In this document: one piece after another, positions 38,290 through 50,053 of the stretch
Layout: each line of letters opens with the position of its first letter
Numbering within the stretch: position 1 is the stretch's first letter
Source: Rhizodiscina lignyota
Taxonomy: Eukaryota; Ascomycota; Dothideomycetes; Aulographales; Rhizodiscinaceae
Reading direction: 5' to 3'
DNA length: 64,000 nucleotides
Assembly: GCA_010015805.1 (NCBI GenBank)
Contig: ML978129.1
Span: 1,240,001-1,304,000 of the forward strand
The notes under the pieces: generated by a model
What the model was told of the DNA's origin: nothing
The model's database searches: none
The model's input: the letters and a program-made list of their open reading frames with translations, nothing else
Made by a program: the position numbers and the translations under genes

Positions 38290-39030
38290 ATGAAAGTCCT
38301 CCGCGACTCCACATCTTCTTCACGGATTCTTCACCTTGCTGCGACTGCAAACGATTCAATGGTGCTATCAGAAGCATTTCTCTCTAATTTTCGCCTGCTG
38401 GCACTCTCGGAGCTCTCTGCCCTGAGACGATGTGGCTTTCTTGCACCTCCACGGACATTACAGCGTGAGTTGAGCAATGCCATTCAACGCACGGAATTAA
38501 AGACACTCATCTATACCGTTCCAGGCGCCCCTCGCATCTGCAGTCGTAGCTATGGCTTTAAAGCGACCTCATCTCAAGCTTCCTCGGCCGCTTCCTCGAC
38601 TTCCGCCAATACGAAACTCCACACTCCTGAAATCCCTATTCTAAATCCTCTAATTACTCTATCGTCTTCAACCAATTCGCCCTCCACACAATCATCTATA
38701 CCTGCTCCAGCTCCAGCGAATGGCCTACTTTACCACGTCTCAAGAACGCCTTCATCGGGACTTCCAGTGTACAAAGAGCAGAAGCGCGGCGGGAATTTAT
38801 ATCGGACGCGGATTCGCAAGATTAGTGGAAACGTCGATAGATTAAAGGATGACCTTCAGAAATTCCTATCGCTGCCGGATGAGAGGGTAGCAATTAACAG
38901 ATTGACGGGCCATATTCTACTGAAGGTAAGGGATTCTCTCGATGTTAGTGCCGTTGACGCTAACCATGGTCTGTGAAAGGGTTGGTATAAGCCGCAAGTG
39001 ATCAAGTTTCTGGAGTCAAAGAATTTCTGA
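38290..39030 (+). CDS. IMG2: Mitochondrial large-subunit ribosomal protein mL49
   Basis: Two exons, 38290-38925 and 38980-39030, with a 54-nt intron; 228 residues. The C-terminal 90 residues form the mL49/Img2 domain: Y-H-V-S-R-T-P-S-S-G-L-P-V-Y, K-R-G-G-N, then I-N-R-L-T-G-H-I-L-L-K and, after splicing, G-W-Y-K-P-Q-V and a K-F-L-E-S-K-N-F end. The N-terminus is rich in Leu, Arg and Ser, consistent with mitochondrial import, and a Ser/Ala/Thr linker joins it to the domain. An in-frame ATG at 38359 is an alternative start giving 205 residues, and I cannot decide between them. Splicing is needed: the unspliced frame loses the conserved G-W-Y-K-P end. Confidence 0.93.
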
Positions 39031-40898
39031 TACTCAAATGATACCCGAATAAGATGTATTACAAGAAGCGGCTTTTGTTGACCTCATTTTCGCGAACCCG
39101 CATGTTGCAAGATTTCTATCGCGAAGCGTGCGCGAGTCCCCGACATACAGTTCGAGAGTACTTGGAATCTGCTCTATCTTCCCGACCTGGCCCGACATAG
39201 AGTCCTACCCCCTCTGTGACATGTCTCTGCTAATTCATCAAGGCCATGCATGGATACATTTATAATATACTTAATGGTATTACGAAGCTACACCAGCGTC
39301 TCGCGCGAGTCTCGGAGCTGTTTTGACCGACGTGAGGACTAAGCTTGTAATTTGCCTTACTCGATCAAAATGTCGCTTGCGATACACCCAAGTCTTGTAC
39401 CCGTCGCACAGGTGCTTGGGCTTAGCTGTGCCGTTCTTCTGGATGCATGATTCTCATGGTAGTTGCTTAGGAACACTGCTCACCCAGCTTGACGCAAAGA
39501 ATCTTTAGTAACGGTATCAGCCCCAAGTTTCCATTTCCTCGTGCTCAATCAGCAGACACTTAATAGACATATTATAGGTATACGAGAACACAGTCAAAAT
39601 CGGACAGCATTTGAGTGACGACGAAAGGATCGTTGCTAGAAAAGAATGACTACTTCAATGTTCATCAGAGATGATTAGGTAACGGAGACGAAGAACTCTA
39701 AAAAGATCGAGGACGATGAAGAGCTAATTCTACATGGGCTCCAAGTCCATCTCTTACACGGCCATTATTGACTTCATTTCGGAGCGATTTCACGTCGCTC
39801 TAATGATCCTGGTGGTCTGATGCAGATTCTCGCTCGAGAGGGAATCAAATTAATTCTCGGGAGTCACGCGTGGAGACCTGAAAATGGCTTCTGAAAGTGT
39901 CAACCGTCTTAATCGCTACACGCTCAAGCAACATGATCGTACCCTTTGGGGGCCAGCAGCACAGGAAATTTGAACACTGCCGCTCCCAATGTTTGTTTAC
40001 GCAACCACAAGGAGGAGAATTACCTGTCGCTGATGCCAGATTTGACTGGCGGCCGACAACAACGGCACTCACCAATCCGAATCATGCGTGCATACCACTC
40101 GACATCAATTCATGTCCACTTTCAGCGATGAGCATTATCTGATAACTGAAGGGTCCTTCTTACCTCCCCGGAGCTGCATCAGGTCACGGTCAGCCATTTT
40201 ATTTGGATTCGCTGAGAGGGAAGGTGTCGGTGAGGCTCACCAACATCAGTATCAAGGCTTGCCGGCTGCACGTGGTCGGCAATTCCGGATGCTGCAGTCT
40301 GAGGAATCGTCTTCTGCTCTCCGTTCGGCATCCCATCTTCCGCTTGCCTGGAGGTGGGGCTGGAATGGCGCCAACTCAGCCTTGTTTTATGCAGGTATCA
40401 CACGTTAACTGTGGGGTTTCGATAAGATGACCAGGAGTATCGTTTTAAGTAATTGATTGATCATTTGTGAGGACCACGATCACTATCCGAAAGGGGAAAT
40501 GTAGATATGCCCCACCTATCCCTGCCACGACCACATCAAGCACGCTCGCCAGTACCTTTCTACCTTCGTGTCTTCACCATTTGATATTATTCGATGATCT
40601 AGACCACGACACGTGGGAACTTGCATGCTCTATCTGTAGCAAGGCTTTCGGAAGAAGGGTGACGCTCTCGCGCTATGGCAGCTGTCGAGATCCCTATTGG
40701 GTCTGCATAGCTCAGTAAGCAACAACTAAGCCAGCTCGGTTGATTGCGAGGAAAGACACTCTGTCTATCGCTAATTTCGGTAGCATAGATATGTTATAGG
40801 AAGAGTGGGCCATCTTCTCTTGGCCTTTCTCTTCTGCTGCGTTGATGCGCCGCTTTATTCTCGTCGCAAAGTCACGCAGGACGCAGCCACATTGCAAG
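39031..40898. other. Gene-free region
   Basis: About 1.9 kb between two plus-strand genes. Only short, motif-free frames on either strand. No repeat or RNA gene recognised. Confidence 0.5.
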
Positions 40899-42087
40899 AT
40901 GTCGATGACCAAATGCGCCTATGTCTCTTTGTCCTCCTACGATCTGCACACGATCCCTTATAACGAGAAACCTGGATGGGACTGCCTCATCCCATGGGAC
41001 GCCACCATCTACTGTCTCATTGCTGCCTTCCATGCGGTCGCAGTTTGGGCGGCACTTGAGATGACTTTGCAGGTCTTTACCACTTTCAGACGGCGGAATA
41101 CACTATACTTCTGGTGAGTAGCTCGACCCCAATTGAATTGCCAGCACAAGCTCAACGAACCTCAGGTCGCTGCTTGCCTGTTCTTGGGGCACCATTGGAC
41201 TCACAGTTTCCTTCGATCTGAAACTCTTCGCACTCACCAAGAGTATCTACTGGGCATTTCTCACCGCTCCCACCTGGGTTGCGATGACCACAGGCTTCTC
41301 GTTTATCCTCTACTCACGCCTGCATCTTATCACCACCAACATTACGCTTCTCCGCACAGTGTTCTGGATCATCATCGTGGATGGCTTTCTCTTCCACACT
41401 CCTGTCATCGTATCCGAGTTCTTGATAGGCCCATTTGGCACCAAATTCTACGAATACGCGTCGTATTGCGAGATTGCCTTTGTCGTTCAAGAATTCGCTA
41501 TATCTTCGCTGTACCTCTTCCTCTTCCGGAAATTCCATCATGACGAACCCATCGTGAAGGGTCGAACTTTGTCAACATTTTTGCTGCTTATACTCGCAGA
41601 AATGATTGTCTTGCTTTGCGATATCCTGATGCTCGTGGGTCTTTATGCTCACTACTACGTCCCGCGCATGATGATCCAAACCTTCACATATGCGCTCAAG
41701 GCACGAATCGAATTCCTGGTGCTCAATCGCCTCGCGCAGAGAGGGTCTCGCAGCTCGATCACACCCAACATCGAAACCGAGAGTGACGAAGATGGTAGTC
41801 GGAAAACTACACAAAGCACTTCGTCTTGGGGGAGTAGATTCGCTAGCCGCTCTACGAGTGAGCAAAAGAGCGGCGCGTCGACAAGATCGCTCTCGATTCA
41901 GAAAGGCGTCATGGCTGAATCGAAAGCGCCCATTACCGACCTGCCACTTTTCCTTTGCTATGATGCGGAACCCAGACTCAAAAGCACAGGCTCAGTCGCC
42001 GGTCACGCCAAATCACACGACGGCGATAGCCTACAGTCTCTGGAGCGGCTTTATCTTGGAAATTTTGGATCGGATGCTACAGTTTGA
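40899..42087 (+). CDS. DUF7703 integral membrane protein
   Basis: Two exons, 40899-41113 and 41166-42087, with a 52-nt intron; 378 residues. The N-terminus (Y-V-S-L-S-S, I-P-Y-N, P-G-W-D) and first helix (Y-C-L-I-A-A-F-H-A-V-A-V-W) match the fungal DUF7703 family, followed by R-R-R-N-T-L-Y-F-W at the splice. About seven hydrophobic segments can be counted up to residue 260, then a cytosolic Ser/Thr/Lys-rich tail. The layout resembles a receptor-like seven-helix protein, but I know no ligand or partner. An in-frame ATG at 40845 would add 18 residues; I chose 40899 because family members start close to this point. Confidence 0.88.
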
Positions 42088-42998
42088 TGGAGCAGGACCG
42101 CCACTAGAGTCCGCCCTCATACGATCCTTACCGGACTGAGCAGAATAAAAGACAAGAGAAGGGGCAGGTCCGTTAACAGAAGGAAGCGTACTGATGTTCC
42201 TTGAAGACCAATCGGAATCAGGCGACTCTGGCTCCCATGAAGCTATTAAGAAGTATAACTGGGTGAGTCTTCACAGTACTATCCTCACGAGTAAGCAAAC
42301 ACGACCGCTCATCTGCATCGTGCTAGGCACAAGAACGCTGTCGCGAAAATCTTCGGGATTGATGCAAAGCAAGTCCTTATCAATACCCAGGTACAACATC
42401 ATTGATGAAATGGTACAGCGGGCATTCCATACACCTTCGAAAAGTGTTTTGACTTTTGAAGCGCCGGAATACCAATAGCATTGATGGACACTACTTCCAG
42501 TACACACTGCACAGATGCCATTCAAAGCAAACAACGATTAGGGAGAGAACGTGATTGCTGCACAGAAAGTCAGAAACAAATATTCACATTTCGCTCAACG
42601 CTGTCGGAGTCGTCGGACAGACTTCTTGTGCAATCAAATCGATTGTGTGCAATCATTATCGCACAATTGTTCTTCAGCGCGCCGCGGACTCAGACAAATA
42701 CACAGATCGTATGAAAATTTTCATGTATTCGATGCGCGGCGCGAGCTCTCTAGACGCTCGACAGCAAAATCGTAGACTGAACTATTGAGAGCTCAAAAAG
42801 CTTCCTGGAGTCATTAATAGCATCATTTCTCTGCAGGGAATAATGCTTCAATGGCGAATAATGCACCTAAATCTACCTGCAAACCGTGACTTTTCGACCC
42901 CTAACGAAATGCATGCTTAAGAAAGAAGATTTACCACATCTGTACCCCCAGATTGCTCTTGGATTTCTCCACCGTCTTGGTCCATTCGCACATGCCCC
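42088..42998. other. Convergent intergenic region
   Basis: About 0.9 kb between the ends of the DUF7703 gene (+) and the MFS gene (-). No gene, repeat or RNA gene recognised. Confidence 0.5.
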
Positions 42999-44669
42999 TC
43001 ACTCGTCATCATCGAATCTCCTTGTTGTTTGCTTCTTCGGCCGGCCCTCTGCTTTCTCGGGCAGGAATCCCATCGCAACGATGTTAAGGAAAGCCAAGGC
43101 CAGCAGAACCAGCCAGATCAATTGCCCTCCGATCCACTGGGATCTGACTCCAAGCGCATACAAGCTTGAGAATAGCACTGGTGCAAATGCTCGGATACCG
43201 CTGACCATTGCCAAAGCCAGCGCGTTTAAGGTTCCGAATGCGGACGAGGATGGCGAAATATCGTTTAGAGAAAGTTGAATGGCAGCTGTAAAGCGAGATT
43301 CATTAGTCATGTTAGAATTGCGACTATGAGGGAGAAGGGCTCACTGAACGACATTGCTATGCCGCTTCCGATGACCAGGCAAGGGGGCACTATGATCCAG
43401 AAAGCCACTTTCAAGTTGTGCTTCAGAAGTAGGTAACCCAACGGCCACCCGGCGAAAAAGAACGGCCATGCATATCCGCAAATGCGTATGATGCCTCCCG
43501 TTCCGATCCGATGCTGCAAAGGCGGAAAGATGAATAAGAGCCACATTGCTTGAGCGAGGCCTCCCAGGCCGAGAAAGGCGGAGATGAGTTGCGGCGAGAA
43601 TCCATAACCACCTAGCTCTAGGTCTGTGAACCAGAAGACAGGTATGACTATAGCTCGGTCAATTCATAGATCGACGATGGTTACTGTGAGTACTTACTGG
43701 CGGTATATGCCAATGCCAACAACATTATCGTGCTGTAGAGCGCTAACACAGGCAGTACTCCTGGGGCTTTGATAATCTCCCATGCCGACATCGGCTTTGG
43801 TGCTTCCTCGCCCTCTTTCTTCCCCTTCAGAGTTTCTTTCACGAACAGCGTGCATACCAAAGCTGCGCTAGCTCCAAACAACCCCGTCACCAGAGTGGGA
43901 AGCGCGTATGGGAAGTCCTTGAAGAGCTGAACATGGCCGAAGACTCTCGGATACACCTCTGCCGGCTTCGCCAAAACGCCACCGATTAATGGTCCAACGA
44001 AAATACCAAAGTTGCTCGCAAACGCGAAGAAGCTGAAGGCGCGAGCTTGCGTTTTGGGCGTGCTATTCTCCGTGATCATAGCCCTCACCGTGACGACGGT
44101 TCCGGCGAAAATGCCAGCAACACATCTGAAGACAACCATTTGCCACACATTGACGCTGAAGCCGAAGAGCGCTGTGGCGACGGCGACGCCCCAGAGAGAG
44201 AACACGAGTGTTGGCTTGCGGCCGAAGCGATCTGCTGCTCGACCCCATGGCACCATCAAGAACATCTGGGTCAATGAAAACAACGATTCCTGCAATTTTT
44301 ATCAGTACCAAAACATATCTTCAATAGATCTTGAGAACATACGATAAGGCCACTCCAGAAACCGACATCTGACTCCTTGATACCTCCAGTTTCGAAGATC
44401 ATTTGATTGATGAAAGGGAAAATCGAGAAGAAGGCGATTGGTTCAATTAATCGTGCGTAGCAAAGTAGGAATATCTGAACTTTGGGTAAGGGAACATCTT
44501 CCTCTTCTTCATTGTTGTTCTCCGTATCATTGGTGGCCGGTGCAATTTTTGCTTTCCCATTGGCCTGTAGTAGTTCTGCAGGAGTCGGAGCGGGTATGAG
44601 AGGAGTTCGCTCATCGACCATCTCGCCATTTTCACGGCCTTCATGGCCGGTAGAACTTGTTGAAGCCAT
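42999..44669 (-). CDS. Major facilitator superfamily transporter
   Basis: Four exons on the minus strand: 44669-44343, 44289-43698, 43647-43345 and 43285-42999; 502 residues; introns 50-59 nt. An acidic soluble N-terminus (N-N-E-E-E-E-D) precedes the first helix. The loop after helix 2 carries the MFS signature G-R-A-A-D-R-F-G-R-K-P, and about twelve helices can be counted. The opening R-L-I-E-P-I-A-F-F-S-I-F-P-F-I-N block is shared with the YCR023C/ZIFL-like group of drug/H+ antiporter-type proteins. The C-terminus is charged and cytosolic. Substrate unknown. Head to head with DNA ligase I, probably a chance pairing. Confidence 0.93.
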
Positions 44670-45312
44670 TGTTGCTATCTCCAGACCATTATGTGGATAA
44701 GCGCGGCACTGGTGATTGTGAGAAAATAAAGGCCAAGTTGGAGGACGTTTGTGGAATAAGATCAAGATCGGGTATAGGATAGCGTAGGCAGCACAAATTA
44801 CGATGGGCTCAACGTCGGCAGCGTCTACCTAATCTTCTGATAGGGCATGCAGTTTCCGATTGACCAGGACGGAGAGGAGCCGTCTTTGCCGGATTCGGAG
44901 ACCGCATTTTACTTTTGGGGAAGGTCTTGTGCGACGCTCGTACGTATTTCGTAGAATTTCAGAGCATGGCCGATCACCGGCGTAAGCGCTCTCGGCTATG
45001 GGAACAGGCTCCTTTATGCGATCGCATTTACCGTCGGTTTGAAGTCGTAGAGGCATGAAGACATTCAGATTGATAATAGAGAAGCAACTTGCAGTATCAA
45101 AGCCATATCCACGCTAAGACTAATTTGGAAGGAGTTCTGATACCGCAATACCTTACTATTGTGAGGGTCTGTGCACGCACTAAACGCCTTCGGGTTACCT
45201 TAATGTTGTTTCTAGTCAGTTAGTCGCGTGTCGTCACCATTCGCGTGAGTCGAGCTTCGAGACCTCACTATTTATCGGTGATATTCACCATGTGAGGCGC
45301 CAAGCAGAACCA
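44670..45312. promoter_or_regulatory. Divergent promoter region with two CGCGTG sites near DNA ligase I
   Basis: A 643-bp interval between the two start codons. CGCGTG occurs at 45225-45230 and again at 45242-45247, 66-88 bp before the ligase ATG. The CGCG core resembles the MBF site (ACGCGT) used by G1/S regulators at replication genes, including CDC9 in yeast. The flanking base differs from the strict consensus. Confidence 0.45.
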
Positions 45313-47955
45313 ATGGCCAGTCCGGCGAAGAAGCGGAAGAAGAACGATTTTCAAAGCTCCCCACAGGCCATCCACAGCCTCGACTATTTCTTCTCCAAGC
45401 AGCAGAATGCAGCAAATAGCTCGACACCGAAATCGAGCGACGATACCGTCGGCGGTAGCGCGGTGGCACAGAGCGAGAATAACCCCGAGGAAAGTCATCT
45501 GTTAGCGGATGAGGAGCTTGCCCGCAAGCTTCAGCAGGAGTGGGACGAGGAAGCTGCGAGGCGTGATGTGGCCGTTCGAGGAGATGAAGATGACAACGTC
45601 GGTGGAGCTACATTCGGACAAGAGAATGGTGGAAAAATTGCGGACGTCGAAGATGCCCCTGTCCCAGGAGCAACTCCTCTAGATTCGCGAACTGAGGCTC
45701 CAAGCAATTCAAATGCTGCGAAGCAGACGCTCTCACTTCAATCCGTAGCTACCGACGAGGATACCGCGTGCGCCAATGTACCCTTTGACGAGAGTCCTCT
45801 CACCTTCGATCCCTCGAAATACATTCCAGGCCTCCAGCGCCTCTGGGAATCGGACGGAGGACATGCGACCTATGCGCTCCTCACGAGATGCTTCGTCCTG
45901 GTGAACAGCACCACAAGCCGCATAAAGATCGTCGACACGCTAGTGAACTTACTAAGGACAATCATCGAAGGCGATCCTGAGAGTCTTGTTCCTGCTGTGT
46001 GGCTTGCGACGAATTCGATATCTCCTCCGTACATTGACCTCGAGCTCGGCTTGGGCGGATCCGCAATATCCAAGGCCTTGAAGAAAGTATGCGGATTGGA
46101 CAATGCTGGGCTGAAAACATTGTTCAACAAATACGGGGATGCTGGCGATGTAGCGTTCGAGGCGAAGAAGAGGCAGTCATTCACATTGCGCAAGCCGAAG
46201 CCTCTCACAATCAGAACCGTGTATGATTCCCTGGTCAAGATCGCCAATAGCAAAGGCACTGGTAGTCAAGAGGTCAAGCAGAGGATAGTTGAAAGACTGC
46301 TACAAGATGCAAGAGGTGCAGAGGAGAGCAGGTACATTGTGAGGACACTTGTGCAGCATCTTCGGATTGGCGCTGTTAAAACGACTATGCTTATTGCGCT
46401 GTCTCGAGCGTTTTTGCTCTCTCGGCCATCGGGTGCTACGTTTCCAATCCGGCTACAAGAGGAATTGAAGGCGCTGAAAAAGGAGCAATTGGCGGAGATT
46501 TATTCGAAGAATGAGGAGATTGTAAAGGCATGTTTCGCTCGACGACCTAACTACAATGATATAGTGCCGACGCTACTCGAAATCGGCGTTTGCGACGAGT
46601 TGCTCCTCCGCTGTGGATTGGCACTGCACATCCCGCTTAGACCAATGCTGGGTAGCATTACTAGAGACCTCGGCGAAATGCTGACCAAACTACAAGGCCG
46701 TGACTTTAGCTGCGAATACAAGTACGATGGCCAGCGTGCCCAAGTGCACTGCGACGAGAATGGCAAGGTGACAATCTTCTCCCGCCATTTAGAAGTTATG
46801 ACTGAGAAATATCCGGACCTTGTTGCCCTCGTTCCTCAAATCCGTGGCGAAGGGGTCAGCAGCTTCATCCTTGAAGGCGAAGTTGTTGCAATCGACAAGA
46901 CGAACGGAGACCTGAAGCCTTTCCAAGTTCTGTCGAATCGAGCTCGCAAGGATGTTGTCATCGCAAGTGTGACAATAGATGTGTGCTTGTTCGCGTTCGA
47001 CCTCATGTACCTGAATGGTGAAGAATTGCTTGATCGGCCTTTCCGCGAGCGAAGGAATCTGCTCCGCAGCCTTTTCGTCGAGATCCCGCATCATTTCACA
47101 TGGGTGAAGAGTTTGGACGCAACGTCGGCAGAGTCAGAAGCAGTGCTGGAATTCTTCAAGAGCGCAACAGACGTCAAGTGCGAAGGCATCATGGTCAAAG
47201 TCCTTGACAATCATGTCGAAAGTCTCGAGAACGAGAGTGAAACAAACGGCCAGCACGGCATGGATGGAGCTGTTCCTCAGACTCCGAGAAAGTCGAAGAA
47301 GGCGTCTAAGAAGGCGCAGGCTCGTTCTGAGGCTGATACCGCCGAAACTGGGAAATCATCCCGTCGGAAGGCTCTTCTTGCCACATACGAACCGGACAAA
47401 CGGCTCGATTCCTGGCTAAAAGTCAAGAAAGATTACAATACCTCGGCCGATACTATCGATCTCATTCCCGTCGCCGGCTGGCATGGTCTAGGACGAAAGA
47501 ATAAATGGTGGTCCCCGATCCTACTAGCTGTTCGAAATCCCGAAACAGGATGTCTCGAAGCTGTGACTAAATGCATATCCGGTTTCACGGACAAGTTCTA
47601 CCAAGCCAATCGCGAGAAATACGATCCTGACACCGGTGAAAATGTTATCTCCAAGCCAGCATATGTCGAATATGCGGGTAACCCGGAGGTGTGGTTCGAG
47701 CCACAGGAGGTTTGGGAAATGGCGTTTGCGGATATCACGCTGAGCCCGACATATACTGCCGCTATTGGACTTGTTAGCGAGGAAAGAGGCCTCAGCCTGA
47801 GATTTCCGAGATTTTTGAAGGTGAGAGAGGATAAGAGTATTGATGAAGCAAGCACCGCGGACTTTCTGGCGGAACTGTACAGGAAGCAGGAGGCCAGAGC
47901 AGTGAAGGAAGGTGATGCAGGAAAGGAGGATGCCAACGTAGAGGAAGAGGAATGA
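45313..47955 (+). CDS. CDC9: DNA ligase I (ATP-dependent)
   Basis: Single exon of 880 residues. The start M-A-S-P-A-K-K-R-K-K-N is at the first ATG and combines a basic nuclear signal with a following S-L-D-Y-F-F PCNA-binding-like motif in which the usual leading Gln is not at the right spacing. Residues 65-85 carry an acidic helix (E-E-L-A-R-K-L-Q-Q-E-W-D-E-E) resembling a ubiquitin-interacting motif. The adenylation site is Y-K-Y-D-G-Q-R-A-Q with nucleophile K470. Further ligase motifs are F-S-R-H-L-E-V-M-T-E-K-Y-P and D-S-W-L-K-V-K-K-D-Y. A Lys-rich insert (K-S-K-K-A-S-K-K) lies before motif V. It seals Okazaki fragments and repair nicks. Confidence 0.98.
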   Translation: MASPAKKRKKNDFQSSPQAIHSLDYFFSKQQNAANSSTPKSSDDTVGGSAVAQSENNPEESHLLADEELARKLQQEWDEEAARRDVAVRGDEDDNVGGATFGQENGGKIADVEDAPVPGATPLDSRTEAPSNSNAAKQTLSLQSVATDEDTACANVPFDESPLTFDPSKYIPGLQRLWESDGGHATYALLTRCFVLVNSTTSRIKIVDTLVNLLRTIIEGDPESLVPAVWLATNSISPPYIDLELGLGGSAISKALKKVCGLDNAGLKTLFNKYGDAGDVAFEAKKRQSFTLRKPKPLTIRTVYDSLVKIANSKGTGSQEVKQRIVERLLQDARGAEESRYIVRTLVQHLRIGAVKTTMLIALSRAFLLSRPSGATFPIRLQEELKALKKEQLAEIYSKNEEIVKACFARRPNYNDIVPTLLEIGVCDELLLRCGLALHIPLRPMLGSITRDLGEMLTKLQGRDFSCEYKYDGQRAQVHCDENGKVTIFSRHLEVMTEKYPDLVALVPQIRGEGVSSFILEGEVVAIDKTNGDLKPFQVLSNRARKDVVIASVTIDVCLFAFDLMYLNGEELLDRPFRERRNLLRSLFVEIPHHFTWVKSLDATSAESEAVLEFFKSATDVKCEGIMVKVLDNHVESLENESETNGQHGMDGAVPQTPRKSKKASKKAQARSEADTAETGKSSRRKALLATYEPDKRLDSWLKVKKDYNTSADTIDLIPVAGWHGLGRKNKWWSPILLAVRNPETGCLEAVTKCISGFTDKFYQANREKYDPDTGENVISKPAYVEYAGNPEVWFEPQEVWEMAFADITLSPTYTAAIGLVSEERGLSLRFPRFLKVREDKSIDEASTADFLAELYRKQEARAVKEGDAGKEDANVEEEE

Positions 47956-48107
47956 ACAGGTGTTTTGCAAAGACTCTGGACCATATTACACGAATGTACA
48001 TACCTCACAGTGCACATAATATTTCGTGTATAAAGAAATATCGTGTTAAGTTTACTCCGCCTCTTCTCGTTAAATTCGGCGCATTGACGGGGGATGAGCA
48101 AACTCAT

Positions 48108-49001
48108 TCAAGAATCGCCATCTTCTTGCAGCATACGCTCGCATTTCACCTTCAGCTCTTCGACACCGTCAATGCCTTTCCACCGTTCAAGCAGGGGCAC
48201 AATATCCTTGAATTCATTCTGTGCATCAGTTTTTCGACCCTCAGCAATGAAAGCCTCCATCCGCTGAGGAGTCCCCAGAACCCATCGGACCGTCTGTTTC
48301 TTGCTCTGATTACTGGCCTGCTCAGTAGAAGTTGATGTGGCTTGAGCACGGCCGGTGCGATCAATGAGTGAGTTGGATAGAGTCGAAGCTGTATACGCTA
48401 TGTGTGATATTGCAGGGGATAATGTAGACGTTGCTGGCGTCAAGGGATCCATGTTCGACCGCATCTACACTATGTGAGCATGGTATAACTCTAGGTCGAA
48501 TGGAAGAGAGCTGTACCTTTCGGATCGTGTCGGTTGCAGCGATGAGCTTCGAGTAGTTATCATACACCAGAGCTTTCCTCTCGCCATCCAGATTCTTGAT
48601 TTCTATTACCCAGGTTGTCAGCATCCTCATTCTCTTCCGAATAGAATTACCATGGTGGTATCCCTATGCATACCGCTAATCAAATCACCCTCAACTTTCA
48701 GTACACCTTCTAGCCCTTCCTTTGCAAGAACATCCTTCACATACGCCGCAGCGTCAAATCCATTTCGGTCGAGCTCGCTGACCGGGCCTATGTCCTTGTG
48801 TACTGGCTCTGATGGTGGCACATTAGGTGCCTCTCCATCAACTACAGTGGCCTTGAGCCCGTAGTAATCTCGAAGTGCAGCTCGATTGCGACGTTGGTTC
48901 TGAGGTCTCGTGGCTTGTGATTGTGGAAGCTCGAGTGAGGTTCGTGATGAGGATGGGCTGCGGAGAGAGCTCGATTGTCGAGGAGATGCGATAGTCGACA
49001 T
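48108..49001 (-). CDS. VPS51: VPS51-family GARP tethering complex subunit
   Basis: Three exons on the minus strand: 49001-48674, 48602-48517 and 48464-48108; 256 residues; introns 71 and 52 nt. The N-terminus is Ser/Arg/Gln-rich. The core reads R-N-R-A-A-L-R-D-Y-Y-G-L, then F-D-A-A-A-Y-V-K-D-V-L, and after splicing E-I-K-N-L-D-G-E-R-K-A-L-V-Y-D-N-Y-S-K-L and A-T-D-T-I-R-K-M-R-S-N-M. This is the Vps51/Vps67 domain. GARP tethers endosome-derived vesicles at the trans-Golgi; the subunit also binds a Golgi SNARE in yeast. It is head to head with RMI1, 250 bp apart, and its 3' end approaches that of DNA ligase I. Confidence 0.94.
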
Positions 49002-49251
49002 TGGCGTAGCGATTTGACGGGCCAGAGAAGGATCCTGTACTCTGGCAGAGATTGAGATGATGAAGTGGTGTAGTAATAGCAGGTTTAGAAGAGAGAGACG
49101 TTACATACATGCTTGGTATACCCTAACCCTAACACGGGCTACGCGACGTTCATCACCAGATCTTTTTCACTACGCGTCTGCTTCTCTAAAGGAGAGTATC
49201 CGAATTAATGGGCCGCAAAATGTGAGAACTCGATCTGAGTTATCCATAATT
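49002..49251. promoter_or_regulatory. Bidirectional promoter of VPS51 and RMI1 with a telomere-repeat motif
   Basis: A 250-bp interval between the two start codons. Two perfect CCCTAA units lie at 49121-49132, almost exactly midway. Such telobox-like elements are promoter sites in fungi and plants; they may also be a relic of telomere-repeat insertion. Confidence 0.55.
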
Positions 49252-49938
49252 ATGGCCCCAGGAGGCTCGGTTGCACAAGAAATTTCCGCTCATCTCGCAA
49301 CCAAATATCTCCAACCAACAACAGCATGGCTTCACAATTTCGTATCCAGTGACCGCCCGTCAATGCCTTTGGCAGCATTGAAGCAAACAGCACTATTTCG
49401 AATTCTGGCATCCGACATTCGTCAAACACTACAAGCTTCTCCAGAATCGGTATTTCCGCCAGACGTCCTCAACGCCAACATCAAAGAGCGTGAACTCGGT
49501 GGGCCAATCGTAGTTCAAGTCCTGCATATCGAAGACATTGGCAAATCACGATGGAGCCAGGTGGAAGAGCTTGAGGCTGCTGAGAGAGGCGAAACTACGA
49601 AGGGGAGGGAGATCATTAGAGTTACGCCTGCGGACGATGGGACGAGCGCCACAGAGACTCCAAAGAGCGCAGGGCCGCATAAATTGACACTGCAAGATGT
49701 CAAAGGCACCGCCGTCTTTGCCGTTGAGTTGAGCAGTGTTACCGGCCTTGATGTGGGAATGAACATGGGCACAAAACTGGTGTTGAAGGATATCACATTT
49801 GCAAGGGGTGTGGCGTTGCTTGAGCCGAAGTGCACTCAGATTCTTGGAGGCAAGATTGATGCTCTTCATAAGGCGTGGAAGGATGGGAGAAAAGAGTCAT
49901 TGAAAAAAGCTGCTGGTGCGGGCGAGCAAAATCAATGA
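49252..49938 (+). CDS. RMI1: RecQ-mediated genome instability protein 1 (Rmi1)
   Basis: Single exon, 228 residues from ATG at 49252 (ATTATGGCC). The N-terminus carries the helical Rmi1 lead-in (Y-L-Q-P-T-T-A-W-L, L-A-A-L-K-Q-T-A-L-F-R-I-L). The OB-fold follows, with G-P-I-V-V-Q-V-L-H-I-E-D-I-G-K-S-R-W-S-Q and the L-T-L-Q-D-V-K-G and V-A-L-L-E-P blocks. A low-complexity loop (residues about 115-145) separates the strands. Rmi1 joins Top3 and the RecQ helicase Sgs1/BLM to dissolve double Holliday junctions. The frame is open for 65 codons upstream, but no ATG there has family similarity. Confidence 0.93.
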   Translation: MAPGGSVAQEISAHLATKYLQPTTAWLHNFVSSDRPSMPLAALKQTALFRILASDIRQTLQASPESVFPPDVLNANIKERELGGPIVVQVLHIEDIGKSRWSQVEELEAAERGETTKGREIIRVTPADDGTSATETPKSAGPHKLTLQDVKGTAVFAVELSSVTGLDVGMNMGTKLVLKDITFARGVALLEPKCTQILGGKIDALHKAWKDGRKESLKKAAGAGEQNQ

Positions 49939-50053
49939 TGGATTGCTTTTAATGGATCGCTTGAGCGACACGACGTCACAGCCTTGGAGCAGCTGCGTAT
50001 CTTCCAGCAATGTGCGAGGACGTCGATTGCCTGCTGACTTCTCGATCGTCTTG

